This document shows positions 36,466-46,883 of a stretch of DNA of 64,000 nt, one piece after another. The notes beneath the pieces were generated by a model. It searched no databases. It was not told the origin of the DNA and saw nothing but the letters and a program-made list of their open reading frames with translations. The DNA comes from Novosphingobium lentum NBRC 107847 (GTDB taxonomy: Bacteria > Pseudomonadota > Alphaproteobacteria > Sphingomonadales > Sphingomonadaceae), in the NCBI RefSeq assembly GCF_001590965.1, contig NZ_BCTW01000006.1, positions 62,001-126,000 on the forward strand. Reading direction: 5' to 3'. Position numbers and translations under genes: made by a program. The first letter of the stretch is position 1. Every line of letters starts with the position of its first letter.

Positions 36466-37436
36466 TGGCCACCCGCCCGCTCCGCCGCGGTCCCGCCACC
36501 GACGATCGCCGCCGCCTGCTGGTGACGCCCGAGGGCATCACGCTGGCGCTGACGCTGGCCACGCGCGGCAGCCGGGCGGGCGCGCTGCTGCTCGATCTGG
36601 TGATCATCGTCGCCTCGATGATCGCGACCACGCTGGCGCTGCTGTGGATCGCGGGCGGCGTCGGCGTCTCGCTCGACAAGGCCGCCGCCAACAGCGCCAC
36701 CGGCCATGCCCTGCAGTTTCTGGCGATCTGCTGGATCATCGCGCTGTTCCTCTATCGCAATGCCTATTTCCTGTTCTTCGAGCTGGGCCCGCGCGGCGCC
36801 ACCCCGGGCAAGCGCGCGGCGGGCATCCGCGTGGCCGCGCGCGACGGCGGACGGCTGACCACCGAGGCGGTGATCGCGCGCAACATCATCCGCGACATCG
36901 AGCTGTTCATGCCGGTGCTGTTCCTGTCGTCCGCCTCGCAAGGTGGCGACATGGCGCTGGCCGGTTGGGCCGGGTTGGCATGGGTCGCAGTCTTCGTGCT
37001 GTTTCCGTGCTTCAACCGCGACCGGTTGCGCTGCGGCGACATCATCGCCGGCACGTGGGTGGTCGAGGCGCCCCGGCGCAAGCTGGAACAGGCGATGTCG
37101 GTTGCGCCGGCCTCAGCCGGGGCCAGCGTGCAGACCGGCACCACCTATCGCTTCGGCGAGCCGGAACTGGCGGCCTACGGCGAATACGAACTGCAGGTGC
37201 TGGAACAGGTGCTGCGCGAAAACCGGCCCGAGGCGATGCGCGAGGTGGCGGCGACGATCTGCCGCAAGATCGGCTGGGACGTTGGCCAGGGCGACGAGCG
37301 CGCGTTTCTCGATGCCTATTACACCCAGCTGCGCGCCCGGCTGGAACGCGGCATGCGCTTCGGGCAGCGCAAGGCGGACAAATATGCCGGTTCGGGCAAG
37401 CACACGGGTTCGGGCAAGAACGCGGGAGAAGGCTGA
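36465..37436 (+). CDS. RDD-family membrane protein
   Basis: A 323-residue protein. An RDD domain (about 35-195) begins with the conserved Arg in ATRGSRAGALLLDLVII and includes ATPGKRAAGIRV and about four membrane segments. A cytoplasmic tail (about 205-323) has a helical stretch and ends in a short repeated KYAGSGKHTGSGKNAGEG. RDD proteins have been linked to ion or proton antiport, but here the operon context is the better guide. It is the last gene of the MoxR block. Confidence 0.88.
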   Translation: MATRPLRRGPATDDRRRLLVTPEGITLALTLATRGSRAGALLLDLVIIVASMIATTLALLWIAGGVGVSLDKAAANSATGHALQFLAICWIIALFLYRNAYFLFFELGPRGATPGKRAAGIRVAARDGGRLTTEAVIARNIIRDIELFMPVLFLSSASQGGDMALAGWAGLAWVAVFVLFPCFNRDRLRCGDIIAGTWVVEAPRRKLEQAMSVAPASAGASVQTGTTYRFGEPELAAYGEYELQVLEQVLRENRPEAMREVAATICRKIGWDVGQGDERAFLDAYYTQLRARLERGMRFGQRKADKYAGSGKHTGSGKNAGEG

Positions 37437-37479
37437 ACGCCCCTCCCGCGTCGCATGCGGTGTCTTATTTGCGCCCCGA

Positions 37480-37929
37480 TTACTTGCGCAGCGTCATCAC
37501 CTGCAGCAGCATCGAACTTTCGATGTGGCGGAACTTGGCCCGGTCGCCCGAGGCCGCCTGCATCTGCGCATCGGTCATCTTGACGTGATCGCTCATCATC
37601 TTCGCGCGACGATCGCCTTCCACGCCGTCGACCATGTTCTTGTAGCGGCGGATCAGGTAGAGGTCGGGCTCACCCTTGCGCGGGTGAACATTGGACAGCA
37701 CTTCCCACGATGTTTCCCAGCCCTGGCTCACCGCGTATTCTTCCTGCGCTTTGTAGAAGCCCGACAGGAACGTAGCGTAATCCAGGTAATGCCCGTCATC
37801 GAGCTTGACCCCGGTCACTTCGACATATTCGCCGCCGATGAACGGATCGGCTTGCGCATGGGCGGCCATCGGCATTGAGAACGACAGCGCGGCAGCGGCG
37901 GCAAAAGCCGCGAGACGAATGGATTTCAT
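37480..37929 (-). CDS. Secreted protein of unknown function
   Basis: A 149-residue protein with a clear signal peptide (1-26, cleaved at AHA-QA) and a compact, mixed alpha/beta mature part with many aromatic residues (DGHYLDYATFLSGFYKAQEEYA, WETSWEVLSNVHPRKGEPDLYLIRRYKNM). The layout recalls small dimeric alpha-beta barrel proteins, but I cannot name a family. GGGGAG precedes the ATG. It is a stand-alone gene converging on the MoxR operon. Confidence 0.8.
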   Translation of the reverse strand: MKSIRLAAFAAAAALSFSMPMAAHAQADPFIGGEYVEVTGVKLDDGHYLDYATFLSGFYKAQEEYAVSQGWETSWEVLSNVHPRKGEPDLYLIRRYKNMVDGVEGDRRAKMMSDHVKMTDAQMQAASGDRAKFRHIESSMLLQVMTLRK

Positions 37930-38055
37930 GAACAGACTCCCCTGACCGGGGCGAACACCATCGCCGCCCACAGTACGCTCGGGAGTCGGCCGACCCGTTG
38001 AACTCGGCACCCGCGCCGTGCGGTGCTGCGCTTCCGCCGAAACGGAGTCAATAAC

Positions 38056-38985
38056 TCAACTGACAGAGGTGTAAATTCCGATCTCGCGCAAGCCCATGTT
38101 GTCCGCGCGGCCGCGATAAAGTCCTGACGTATTGAACGAAAACGCTGTGGTGCCATCCGCGCCGACCACGATCACCCCGCCATCGCCACCCAGCGCACCG
38201 ACGTCGCCGATCACGGTGTCGGCGGCCTGCTGCACCCCCTCGCCCGCCAGCCGCATCCGCGCGCAGATTTCATGCGCCACGCCTTCGCGGATGAAGAATT
38301 CGCCCGCACCGGTGGCCGAAACCGCGCCGCTGCGATCATCGGCATACGTGCCCGCGCCGATCACCGGCGAATCGCCGATCCGGCCCCAGCGCTTGCCGGT
38401 GAGCCCGCCGGTGGAGGTTGCGGCGGCAACATGCCCCGCCGCATCGCGCGCCACCGCGCCCACCGTGCCGTATTTCAGATCGACATCGAACCAGCCGAGC
38501 TTCTTCGCCTTCAGCTCCTGCAACTGGCGCCAGCGTTCGGGCGTGGCGAACCAGTCGGGATCGACCTGCTCGATCTGCTGCTCGCGCGCGAACTCCTCGG
38601 CCCCGGCGCCGCTGAGGAACACATGCGGGCTGTGCTCCATCACCGCGCGCGCCAGCTCGACCGGGCTGCGCGTGTGCGTCACCCCCGCGACCGCGCCCGC
38701 CGCGCGGGTGGCCCCGTCCATGATCGCCGCATCGAGCTCGTTGGTGCCGTGATACGTGAACACCGCGCCGCGCCCGGCGTTGAAGTGGGGATCATCCTCC
38801 AGCACGCGCACCGCCGCCTCGACCGCATCCAGCGCCGCGCCATCGGCGCCGAGCACCGCGATCCCGGCGTCGAGCGCGCGGCCCAGCGCGGCCAGCGTCT
38901 GCGCTTCCTGTTCGGGGCTGAGCGAGCCGGGCACCATCGATCCGGCGCCGCCGTGGATGGCCAGGCTCCAGCGGGGTTCGGTCAT
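38056..38985 (-). CDS. iaaA: Plant-type L-asparaginase / isoaspartyl peptidase
   Basis: A 309-residue Ntn-hydrolase precursor that splits itself to expose a catalytic threonine, T174 in KYGTVGAVARD. Other signatures are LAIHGGAG near the start, NAGRGAVFT and STGGLTGKRWGRIGDSP. It degrades isoaspartyl dipeptides and asparagine. No signal peptide is seen, so it is cytoplasmic. ATG at 38985 is preferred over 38991 because AGGAG lies 8 bp before the former but only 2 bp before the latter. Confidence 0.94.
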   Translation of the reverse strand: MTEPRWSLAIHGGAGSMVPGSLSPEQEAQTLAALGRALDAGIAVLGADGAALDAVEAAVRVLEDDPHFNAGRGAVFTYHGTNELDAAIMDGATRAAGAVAGVTHTRSPVELARAVMEHSPHVFLSGAGAEEFAREQQIEQVDPDWFATPERWRQLQELKAKKLGWFDVDLKYGTVGAVARDAAGHVAAATSTGGLTGKRWGRIGDSPVIGAGTYADDRSGAVSATGAGEFFIREGVAHEICARMRLAGEGVQQAADTVIGDVGALGGDGGVIVVGADGTTAFSFNTSGLYRGRADNMGLREIGIYTSVS

Positions 38986-39074
38986 TTTCATCGCTCCTGT
39001 TGGCGTGCTAGGTTGGGACGGCTGATAGCAGATGAAACCATTTTCACCACACTGACGGACACTGCGGGGACAGA

Positions 39075-39542
39075 ATGAGCGACGGATTGCGGATCGTGGA
39101 AGACGATGCCTCGGGCAAGGCGATCACCGCGCTGATCGCGTTCCACTTGGCCGAAATGCACCGCTATTCGCCCGCGTGCTCGGTCCACGCCCTCCCCGCC
39201 GAAAAGCTGCGCGAGCCGGGAGTGACGTTCTATGCCGCATGGATGGGCGCAGACCTCGCCGGATGCGGCGCGATCAAGCAGCTAGACGCAACCCACGGCG
39301 AACTCAAATCGATGCGCGCCGCCCCGGCCTTTCGCGGCAAGGGCGTAGGCGAGGCGGTGTTGCTCCACCTGATCGCCGAGGCAAGGCTGCGCGGTTACAC
39401 CCGGCTGAGTCTTGAAACCGGACGCGGCGAGGCGTTCGAACCCGCGCTCGGCCTCTACCGCAAACACGGCTTCACCGACTGCGGCCCGTTCGCGGACTAT
39501 GTGCCGGACGATTTCAGCGTGTATCTGACGCTGAGGCTGTAG
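39075..39542 (+). CDS. GNAT-family N-acetyltransferase
   Basis: A 155-residue acetyltransferase with the acetyl-CoA loop MRAAPAFRGKGVGEAVLLHLIAEAR (about 79-103) and a C-terminal LYRKHGFTDCGPF. It resembles the YsnE/PhnO-like subgroup, but the substrate is unknown. GGGGA precedes the ATG. It is divergent from the asparaginase gene (89 bp apart) and convergent with the esterase gene. Confidence 0.9.
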   Translation: MSDGLRIVEDDASGKAITALIAFHLAEMHRYSPACSVHALPAEKLREPGVTFYAAWMGADLAGCGAIKQLDATHGELKSMRAAPAFRGKGVGEAVLLHLIAEARLRGYTRLSLETGRGEAFEPALGLYRKHGFTDCGPFADYVPDDFSVYLTLRL

Positions 39543-39567
39543 CCTCGCCCGCCCAAATTGGACGCCG

Positions 39568-40593
39568 TCAGCGGGTTTGCGGAGAGCGAAGCATCCCGAT
39601 GCTCTTCAGCCACTGCTCGGCCAGCCCGGGCCATTGGCCAATGGGCAATCGCGTCGGCCGGACGCCGAAGGCATGCCCTCCTTGTGAATAGATGTGCAAT
39701 TCTGCGCCAACCCCCGCTTGCTTAAGAGCCAAATAGTAAGTGAGCGATTGCTGGACGCTGTCCACTTTGTCATCTTCGGCATGGAGCAGAAAGGTCGGTG
39801 GCGTTTCGGGCCCGACGTGGATGTCAGGACGCAGTTTCAGGTCCGACGCATCGCGGAGGCCCTCGTCCTCATCCTCGTGCACCCACAAGTGGCCGGGATA
39901 GACAATGATGGCAAAGTCCGGCCGACAGCTCACCGCGTCGGCTGCATCGATGGCGCCATAAGCCCGCTTGGCGAAGCTGGTGCTGAGCGCTGCGGCAAGA
40001 TGCCCACCGGCCGAAAATCCGACCACGCCGATTTTGTCGGTATCAATATGATATTCCGCAGCTCGCGCGCGGATCAGGCCGAGCGTGCGTTGCGCGTCCT
40101 GCAAGGCGGTCGGAACTTGGGGGTAATAGCGATACCCGTCCTTCCAGGTCGGACCCGAATCGGGCACCCGATATTTGAGCAGGATACAGGTGATCCCTCG
40201 CGAGGTCAGCCAGTCGCAAACTTCGGTTCCTTCCAGATCCATCGCCAGGAACTGGTAGCCTCCGCCGGGAAATACCACCGCAGCTGCGCCGGTATTTTGG
40301 CCAGATGGTGCGTAGATCGTCATGGTCGGACGGCTGACGTTGTTGGCCCTTGGCCACCAGTCCCGCCTCAGTGGCGGTCCCACGGTCTCCGGCGCGACAG
40401 CCCGAAGCGCATCGGGTGCGGCGCCGGGCCAGATCGGCACCTGACTGTGCCCGGCCGATGGCTCCCAGATGGCGGATCTGCCCGGTTCGTGCGCACTCAG
40501 GGAACCCGGCTGATGGTTCGTGGAAGCCGCCGCGCTGGTTGCAACCAGCAAGCCGACGGCACAGGCCAAACCAAGGCTATCCCGGACCGTCAT
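39568..40593 (-). CDS. Exported alpha/beta hydrolase (esterase/acetylesterase type)
   Basis: A 341-residue hydrolase with a signal peptide (1-22, ending SAAA), the oxyanion motif VVFPGGGYQ (about 110), the nucleophile elbow GFSAGG (Ser near 194), an acid in LHAEDDKVD and a His in GGHAFG. The pattern fits the BD-FAE/axe-like esterases acting on acetylated sugars. GAGG lies 6 bp before the ATG at 40593. Base use is visibly less GC-rich than the neighbours, with codons such as ATA, TTA-like and AAT, which hints at acquisition. Confidence 0.88.
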   Translation of the reverse strand: MTVRDSLGLACAVGLLVATSAAASTNHQPGSLSAHEPGRSAIWEPSAGHSQVPIWPGAAPDALRAVAPETVGPPLRRDWWPRANNVSRPTMTIYAPSGQNTGAAAVVFPGGGYQFLAMDLEGTEVCDWLTSRGITCILLKYRVPDSGPTWKDGYRYYPQVPTALQDAQRTLGLIRARAAEYHIDTDKIGVVGFSAGGHLAAALSTSFAKRAYGAIDAADAVSCRPDFAIIVYPGHLWVHEDEDEGLRDASDLKLRPDIHVGPETPPTFLLHAEDDKVDSVQQSLTYYLALKQAGVGAELHIYSQGGHAFGVRPTRLPIGQWPGLAEQWLKSIGMLRSPQTR

Positions 40594-40756
40594 CGTTGCC
40601 TCGCCACCTCCCCGCCGATCGCTCAAGCGCCGACCGCAGGGCGAAGATGGAGGCTTTGCCGTAGAGAGGCAAGTCGCCTCCCCAACCGAACAGCGCAGCC
40701 CTTGCAAACCGTCCTGCCATCCTTGTCCGACATTTCGGACCAATAGGTGCGCCCAC

Positions 40757-40784
40757 AAAAAAGCCCCGCCGAAGCGGGGCTTTT
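40757..40784 (-). terminator. Intrinsic terminator of the etfBA transcript
   Basis: AAGCCCCGC (40761-40769) and GCGGGGCTT (40774-40782) form a perfect 9-bp stem with a CGAA loop. Read on the minus strand it is followed by a T-run (the AAAAAA at 40757-40762 on the plus strand). It lies 25 bp after the etfA stop. Confidence 0.9.
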
Positions 40785-40808
40785 CGAAGCGGCGTGAACC
40801 GGTAGCCG

Positions 40809-41738
40809 TTACAGCTTGCCGGTCAGTTCCGGGACCAGCGTGAACAGGTCGCCGACGAGGCCGATGTCCGCGACCTGGAAGATCGGGGCGTCCTCGTCCT
40901 TGTTGATCGCGATGATCGTCTTGGAGTCCTTCATGCCGGCAAGGTGCTGGATTGCGCCCGAGATGCCGATGGCGATGTAGACTTCCGGAGCGACGATCTT
41001 GCCGGTCTGGCCGACCTGATAGTCGTTGGGCACATAGCCCGCATCGACCGCCGCGCGGCTGGCGCCGACGCCTGCGCCGAGCTTGTCGGCCAGCGGGATG
41101 ATGACCTGCTGGAACGTGTCTGCATCCTTGAGCGCGCGACCGCCCGAGACGATGATCTTGGCGCTGGTCAGTTCGGGGCGTTCCGACTTGGCGATTTCCG
41201 AGCCGACGAAGCTCGACGTGCCCGAATCGCCCGCGCCCGCAACCGCTTCGACCGGAGCCGAGCCACCGGTGGCATTGGCCTTGGCGAACGCGGTGCCGCG
41301 CACGGTGATGACCAGCTTGGCGTCGCTCGATTCGACCGTGGCGATGGCGTTGCCGGCGTAGATCGGGCGGGTGAAGGTCTTGGGGCCTTCAACCGAGAGG
41401 ATGTCCGACACCTGCATCACATCGAGCAGCGCGGCAACGCGCGGCGCGATGTTCTTGCCGGTGGTGGTCGACGGCGTCAGGAACGCATCGTAATTGGCCA
41501 TCAGCCCGGCGACGAGCGGCGCGACGTTTTCGGCCAGCGCGTTGGCGTAGGCGGCGTCATCGGCTTTCAGCACCTTGGACACGCCTTCGATCTGCGCGGC
41601 GGCGGTGGCGGCCCCGTCACAACCCGATCCGGCGACCAGCGCGGTGACGCTGCCCAGCTTGGCGGCAGCGGTGACCACGGCCAGCGTGGCGTCCTTGACC
41701 GAAGCGTTGTCGTGTTCGACCCAGATCAGCGTGTTCAC
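40809..41738 (-). CDS. etfA: Electron transfer flavoprotein alpha subunit
   Basis: A 309-residue FAD-binding subunit. The C-terminal flavin domain shows [39 protein letters not shown] and [22 protein letters not shown]. With EtfB it collects electrons from acyl-CoA and other dehydrogenases for ETF-ubiquinone oxidoreductase. The start is a GTG at 41738 overlapping the etfB stop (GTGA). Confidence 0.97.
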   Translation of the reverse strand: MNTLIWVEHDNASVKDATLAVVTAAAKLGSVTALVAGSGCDGAATAAAQIEGVSKVLKADDAAYANALAENVAPLVAGLMANYDAFLTPSTTTGKNIAPRVAALLDVMQVSDILSVEGPKTFTRPIYAGNAIATVESSDAKLVITVRGTAFAKANATGGSAPVEAVAGAGDSGTSSFVGSEIAKSERPELTSAKIIVSGGRALKDADTFQQVIIPLADKLGAGVGASRAAVDAGYVPNDYQVGQTGKIVAPEVYIAIGISGAIQHLAGMKDSKTIIAINKDEDAPIFQVADIGLVGDLFTLVPELTGKL

Positions 41739-42484
41739 GAGACGACTCCCATTTCCTTGAGCTTGGCGACCAGCGCATCGACATCGGCGACCTTGATCCC
41801 GGCAACGCGCACCGGCGGTTCGCCGACTTTCAGCGTCTTCAGCCGCGGCGTGGTGTCCACCCCGTAATCGGCCGGGGTTTTCTGCGCCATCGGCTTGTTC
41901 TTGGCCTTCATGATGTTGGGCAGCGAGGCGTAGCGCGGCTCGTTCAGGCGAAGATCGGTGGTCACGATCGCGGGCAGCGCCAGCTTCACCGTTTCCAGGC
42001 CGCCATCGATTTCACGCTTCACCACGACCGAATCGCCTTCGACGGTGATCTCGTTGGCGAACGTGCCCTGCGGACGGCCGAGCAGCGCGGCGACCATCTG
42101 GCCGACCTGGTTGCTGTCATCGTCGATCGCCTGCTTGCCGGTGATGATCAGCCCGGGCTGTTCCTCATCCGCGATGGCCTTGATGATCTTGGCGACCGCG
42201 AGCGGCTCCACGTCATCGTCGTTGAGCACCAGGATCGCGCGATCGGCGCCCATCGCCAGCGCGGTGCGCAGCGTTTCCTGCGCCTTTTGCGGGCCGACCG
42301 ACACCGCGATGATCTCGGTCACCACGCCTTTTTCCTTCAGGCGGATGGCTTCCTCGACCGCGATCTCGTCGAACGGGTTCATGCTCATCTTGACGTTGGC
42401 GAGATCGACGCCCGTGCCGTCCGCCTTGACGCGCGGCTTCACGTTATAGTCGATCACGCGCTTGACGCAGACCAGGGCCTTCAT
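41735..42484 (-). CDS. etfB: Electron transfer flavoprotein beta subunit
   Basis: A 249-residue AMP-binding partner of EtfA, starting [19 protein letters not shown]. It has [14 protein letters not shown], the signature [11 protein letters not shown] and the recognition loop near [34 protein letters not shown] precedes the ATG. It lies 82 bp after sucC on the same strand, so sucC-etfB-etfA may share a transcript. Confidence 0.97.
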   Translation of the reverse strand: MKALVCVKRVIDYNVKPRVKADGTGVDLANVKMSMNPFDEIAVEEAIRLKEKGVVTEIIAVSVGPQKAQETLRTALAMGADRAILVLNDDDVEPLAVAKIIKAIADEEQPGLIITGKQAIDDDSNQVGQMVAALLGRPQGTFANEITVEGDSVVVKREIDGGLETVKLALPAIVTTDLRLNEPRYASLPNIMKAKNKPMAQKTPADYGVDTTPRLKTLKVGEPPVRVAGIKVADVDALVAKLKEMGVVS

Positions 42485-42566
42485 TGCGCTCTCCTAATTC
42501 GTAAACTTGTTGATAGTCCGCTACCTCATAATGGCGCGCCAAGGCAAGCCCCGGCGCGCCCTCAGG

Positions 42567-43781
<1,215 letters not shown>

Positions 43782-43982
43782 GGAAAATCCCCGCAGTGGC
43801 ACGAGGCGTCCGCGCCTCTGGAGTGGGCCGCCTAAAGCACAGCGACCGGTGCTTGAAAAGGGGCTTAATCGCTTGCTTAAGTCATAGGTCGCCGGGGCGA
43901 TGCGGCAGCACGCGGGCCCGAGCCGCCCGGCGACGACGCACTTGCGCCGGACCGGCAACTGCGACAGGGCTTGGTGCACGCC

Positions 43983-44759
43983 ATGATCGACCATCCGCGC
44001 CTTGAACAGATCGTCCGCGAAGCAGGCCGCATCGCGATGTCGCGCTGGCCCGGCCACGGCCACGCGCTGAAGGTGTGGGAAAAGGAACCCGACAGCCCGG
44101 TGTGCGAGGCCGATCTGGCGGTCGATGCGTTCCTCAAGCGCGAACTCAACGCGCTGTTGCCCTCAGCGGGTTGGCTGTCGGAAGAAACCGCCGACGATGC
44201 CCGGCGGCTGGACGGCGAACTGTGCTGGCTGGTCGATCCGATCGACGGCACGCGCGACTACATTCGCGGCCGCCCCGGATTTTGCGTGTCGGTGGCGCTG
44301 GTCAGCGCGGGGCGCCCGCTGATCGGCGTGCTCGATGCGCCCGCGCGCGGCGAATACTGGATGGCGATCGCGGGCCAAGGCGCATCGCGCAACGGCCAGC
44401 CGGTGACGTCCAGCCAGCGCACCCAACTGGCCGGCGCACGCGTGCCGGCCGACATGCTGGCCAAAGTCGATGCCGACCTGATCACCGTCGACAAGCCCAA
44501 TTCGATCGCGCTGCGCATCGCGATGGTCGGCGCGGACGAGGCCGACCTGCTGGCGACGCTGCGCTGGGGCTTCGAATGGGATGTCGCCGCCGCCACGCTG
44601 ATCGCGCGCGAGGCCGGCGCGACCGTCAGCGACGCGTTCGGCCAGCCGCTCGCCTTCAACAAACGCGACCCGCGCGCGTTCGGCGTGCTGGTCACCGCGC
44701 CCGCGATCCACGAGGCGGCGATCGCCCGGCTGGCCGAACGGGCGGCGCGGCTGTCGTGA
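43983..44759 (+). CDS. Inositol-monophosphatase-family phosphatase (CysQ/HisN-like)
   Basis: A 258-residue Mg-dependent phosphatase with SEETADD (metal Glu), the catalytic DPIDGTRDY (about 89-97) and [14 protein letters not shown] near residue 200. In this family the substrate may be PAP (CysQ), histidinol phosphate (HisN) or inositol phosphate, and sequence alone does not decide. AGGG at 43966-43969 is 4 bp before a GTG (43974) and 13 bp before the ATG chosen, so the start may be three codons earlier. Confidence 0.9.
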   Translation: MIDHPRLEQIVREAGRIAMSRWPGHGHALKVWEKEPDSPVCEADLAVDAFLKRELNALLPSAGWLSEETADDARRLDGELCWLVDPIDGTRDYIRGRPGFCVSVALVSAGRPLIGVLDAPARGEYWMAIAGQGASRNGQPVTSSQRTQLAGARVPADMLAKVDADLITVDKPNSIALRIAMVGADEADLLATLRWGFEWDVAAATLIAREAGATVSDAFGQPLAFNKRDPRAFGVLVTAPAIHEAAIARLAERAARLS

Positions 44760-44895
44760 TTCGTTTGCCCAGCCTGACGGCTGGTTGCGGAAACGGCCTG
44801 CTCCCGTTTTTGTGCGTTGATCGGGGCCAGCAAGCTGTCCCCTCGCACGGCACCGGCCGGTGCCGCCTACGTTTCAGCCGCGCTGAAACGGCACA

Positions 44896-45897
44896 TCAAG
44901 CATCCTCGAATTGCTCCGTATCAATCGTGCGCTGCATCGCTTCGGCATAGCGCCCACCTGCGACGGTCTGCTCGTTGATCAGCCCATCGACCGCAGCCGA
45001 GACATCGGCGGGAATCACCCACTCCCACCGCGCGAAGTTTTCCTCCAGGTGATCGATCCGGCTGGTTCCGGGGATCGTCACCACATGCGGCGCCCGAGCG
45101 AGCACCCACGCCAGCGCCAGTTGCGCGGGGGTCACGCCCGCCTGCTTGGCGATGCCGGCAAACGCGGCGACCAGCGCCTGGTTGGCGGCGAGGTTGTCGC
45201 CCACGAAGCGCGGCATGCCGTGCCGCAAATCGCCGGCGGGCAACGCCGCCATGTCGAGCGCCGGGTCGGCCAGCAGCCCGCGCCCGACCGGCGAGAACGA
45301 CACGAACGTGGTGCCCACGTCGCGGCAGGCATCGAGCACCGCGATTTCGGGATTGCGCGTCATCGGCGAATATTCGGTCTGCATCGCGGCGATCGGATGG
45401 ACCGCAGCGGCCTTGCGCAGCGTGTCCGCCGACATCTCCGACAGCCCGATCGCGCCGATCTTGCCCTCCCTAACCAGATCGCCAAGCGCCCCGACCGAGT
45501 CCTCGATCGGCACGGTGAAGTCGCGGCGGTGAAGGTAATAGAGGTCGATGTGGTCGGTCTGCAGCAGCTGCAGCGAGGTTTCGAGCGCGGTCCGGATCGT
45601 TTCGGGACGGCAATCGATCCGGCGCTTGTCACCATCGACGATGATGCCGGTCTTGGATGCCAGCAGGAACTTGTCGCGATGGCGCTTCAGCGTGTTGCCG
45701 ATCAGCGTTTCGTTGTGGCCCAGCCCATAGATCCGCGCGGTGTCGAGATGGTCGTAGCCCAGCTCCACCGCGCGTTCGAGCACGCGCGCGCTCTCGGCGT
45801 CGGACGGGCGGGTGCCGTAGCCCCAGCTCAACGACATGCAGCCAAAGCCGATCGGCTTGACCTGGCGCCCGGCGAGCGTGCGGGTGGTGTTGGGCAT
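44896..45897 (-). CDS. Aldo/keto reductase
   Basis: A 333-residue NADPH-dependent reductase with the barrel tetrad visible as Asp/Tyr in DHLDTARIYG (about 49-58), Lys in ASKTG and His in LYYLHRRD. C-terminal PGTSRIDHLEEN binds cofactor phosphate. It belongs to the AKR13-like/YghZ-type bacterial group. The physiological substrate is unknown. AGGAG precedes the ATG at 45897. Confidence 0.93.
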   Translation of the reverse strand: MPNTTRTLAGRQVKPIGFGCMSLSWGYGTRPSDAESARVLERAVELGYDHLDTARIYGLGHNETLIGNTLKRHRDKFLLASKTGIIVDGDKRRIDCRPETIRTALETSLQLLQTDHIDLYYLHRRDFTVPIEDSVGALGDLVREGKIGAIGLSEMSADTLRKAAAVHPIAAMQTEYSPMTRNPEIAVLDACRDVGTTFVSFSPVGRGLLADPALDMAALPAGDLRHGMPRFVGDNLAANQALVAAFAGIAKQAGVTPAQLALAWVLARAPHVVTIPGTSRIDHLEENFARWEWVIPADVSAAVDGLINEQTVAGGRYAEAMQRTIDTEQFEDA

Positions 45898-46018
45898 CGG
45901 CGATAGCTCCTTTGGCAACGCGCGATGCCAGCCGGGCCGACTTATCGTCAACCCGGCTGGCAGCATTTTCAGAGAATTGGAGGGCCGGGTGGAATACTTC
46001 CGGCCCCCACAGCCGCGA

Positions 46019-46711
46019 TCAGCCTCCGTTGCGCGCCCGGGCCACATCGTCCTGCGTCACCGGCACGATCTTGATCTCGACCCGGCGATTGCGCGAGCGA
46101 CCTTCTTCGGTGGCGTTGGACGCGACCGGTTGCGTTTCGCCGAAGCCTTGGCTGCGGATGCGCGCCGGGTTGACCCCGTGCGAGGTCAGGTAATTGGCCA
46201 CGGCCTGAGCGCGCCGTTCCGACAGCGCCTGGTTGTAAGTGTCCGAACCGGTCGAATCGGTGTGTCCGTACACGTCGATCAGGCTGTCGGGGTACTGGTT
46301 CATCGAGGCGACCAGCTTGTCCAGCGTAGCGCGGAAGGTGGGGTTGATCTCGCTGCTGTCGGTGGAGAAGGTCACGCCGTCGGGCAGGTTGACCAGGATC
46401 GCCGCGCCGTTGTCGGTGGTCGAGACATCGACCCCGCTGCCGGCAGTGCTCTCGCGCAGTTCCTTGATCTGCTTGTCCTTCTGGTAGCCCACGGCAGCGC
46501 CCGCGACGCCGCCGATGCCGGCGCCGATGATACGGCCGGTGCCACCGCCGATCAGTCCGCCCAGCAATCCGCCGGCGATCACGCCGCCGACGCCGCCGAT
46601 GGCGGTGCGCGACACCTTGCGCTCTCCGGTGTTGGGATCGGTGACGCAGGCCGACAGGCTGATCAGCGAGACGGCCGCCAGACTGGCGGTGAGGATGCGG
46701 CGAATTTTCAT
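46019..46711 (-). CDS. OmpA-family lipoprotein with glycine zipper
   Basis: A 230-residue lipoprotein. Its lipobox is LSAC (C22), followed by a glycine-zipper segment of alternating Gly/Ala/Ile (about 39-75) that may insert in or line the membrane. The C-terminal OmpA peptidoglycan-binding domain (about 105-215) contains VYGHTDSTGSDTYNQALSERRAQAV and GFGETQPVASN. It is similar to YiaD-type proteins that tether the outer membrane to murein. AAAGGA precedes the ATG. Confidence 0.93.
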   Translation of the reverse strand: MKIRRILTASLAAVSLISLSACVTDPNTGERKVSRTAIGGVGGVIAGGLLGGLIGGGTGRIIGAGIGGVAGAAVGYQKDKQIKELRESTAGSGVDVSTTDNGAAILVNLPDGVTFSTDSSEINPTFRATLDKLVASMNQYPDSLIDVYGHTDSTGSDTYNQALSERRAQAVANYLTSHGVNPARIRSQGFGETQPVASNATEEGRSRNRRVEIKIVPVTQDDVARARNGG

Positions 46712-46883
46712 GGGACGTCCTTTCGGTTTTTGTTGTGCGACCAGCCCTGCGACCAACAGGCTACCGTGGTGTTTCAGAACGCGATGCAAACGTCCAGTCT
46801 TGAGGTTCAGTTCCCACCCGACGCTCCGTAACGCCACGTTCAGGGACTTCGCTCGCCCGCGTTTTTCTGCTAGCGGATCGCGC

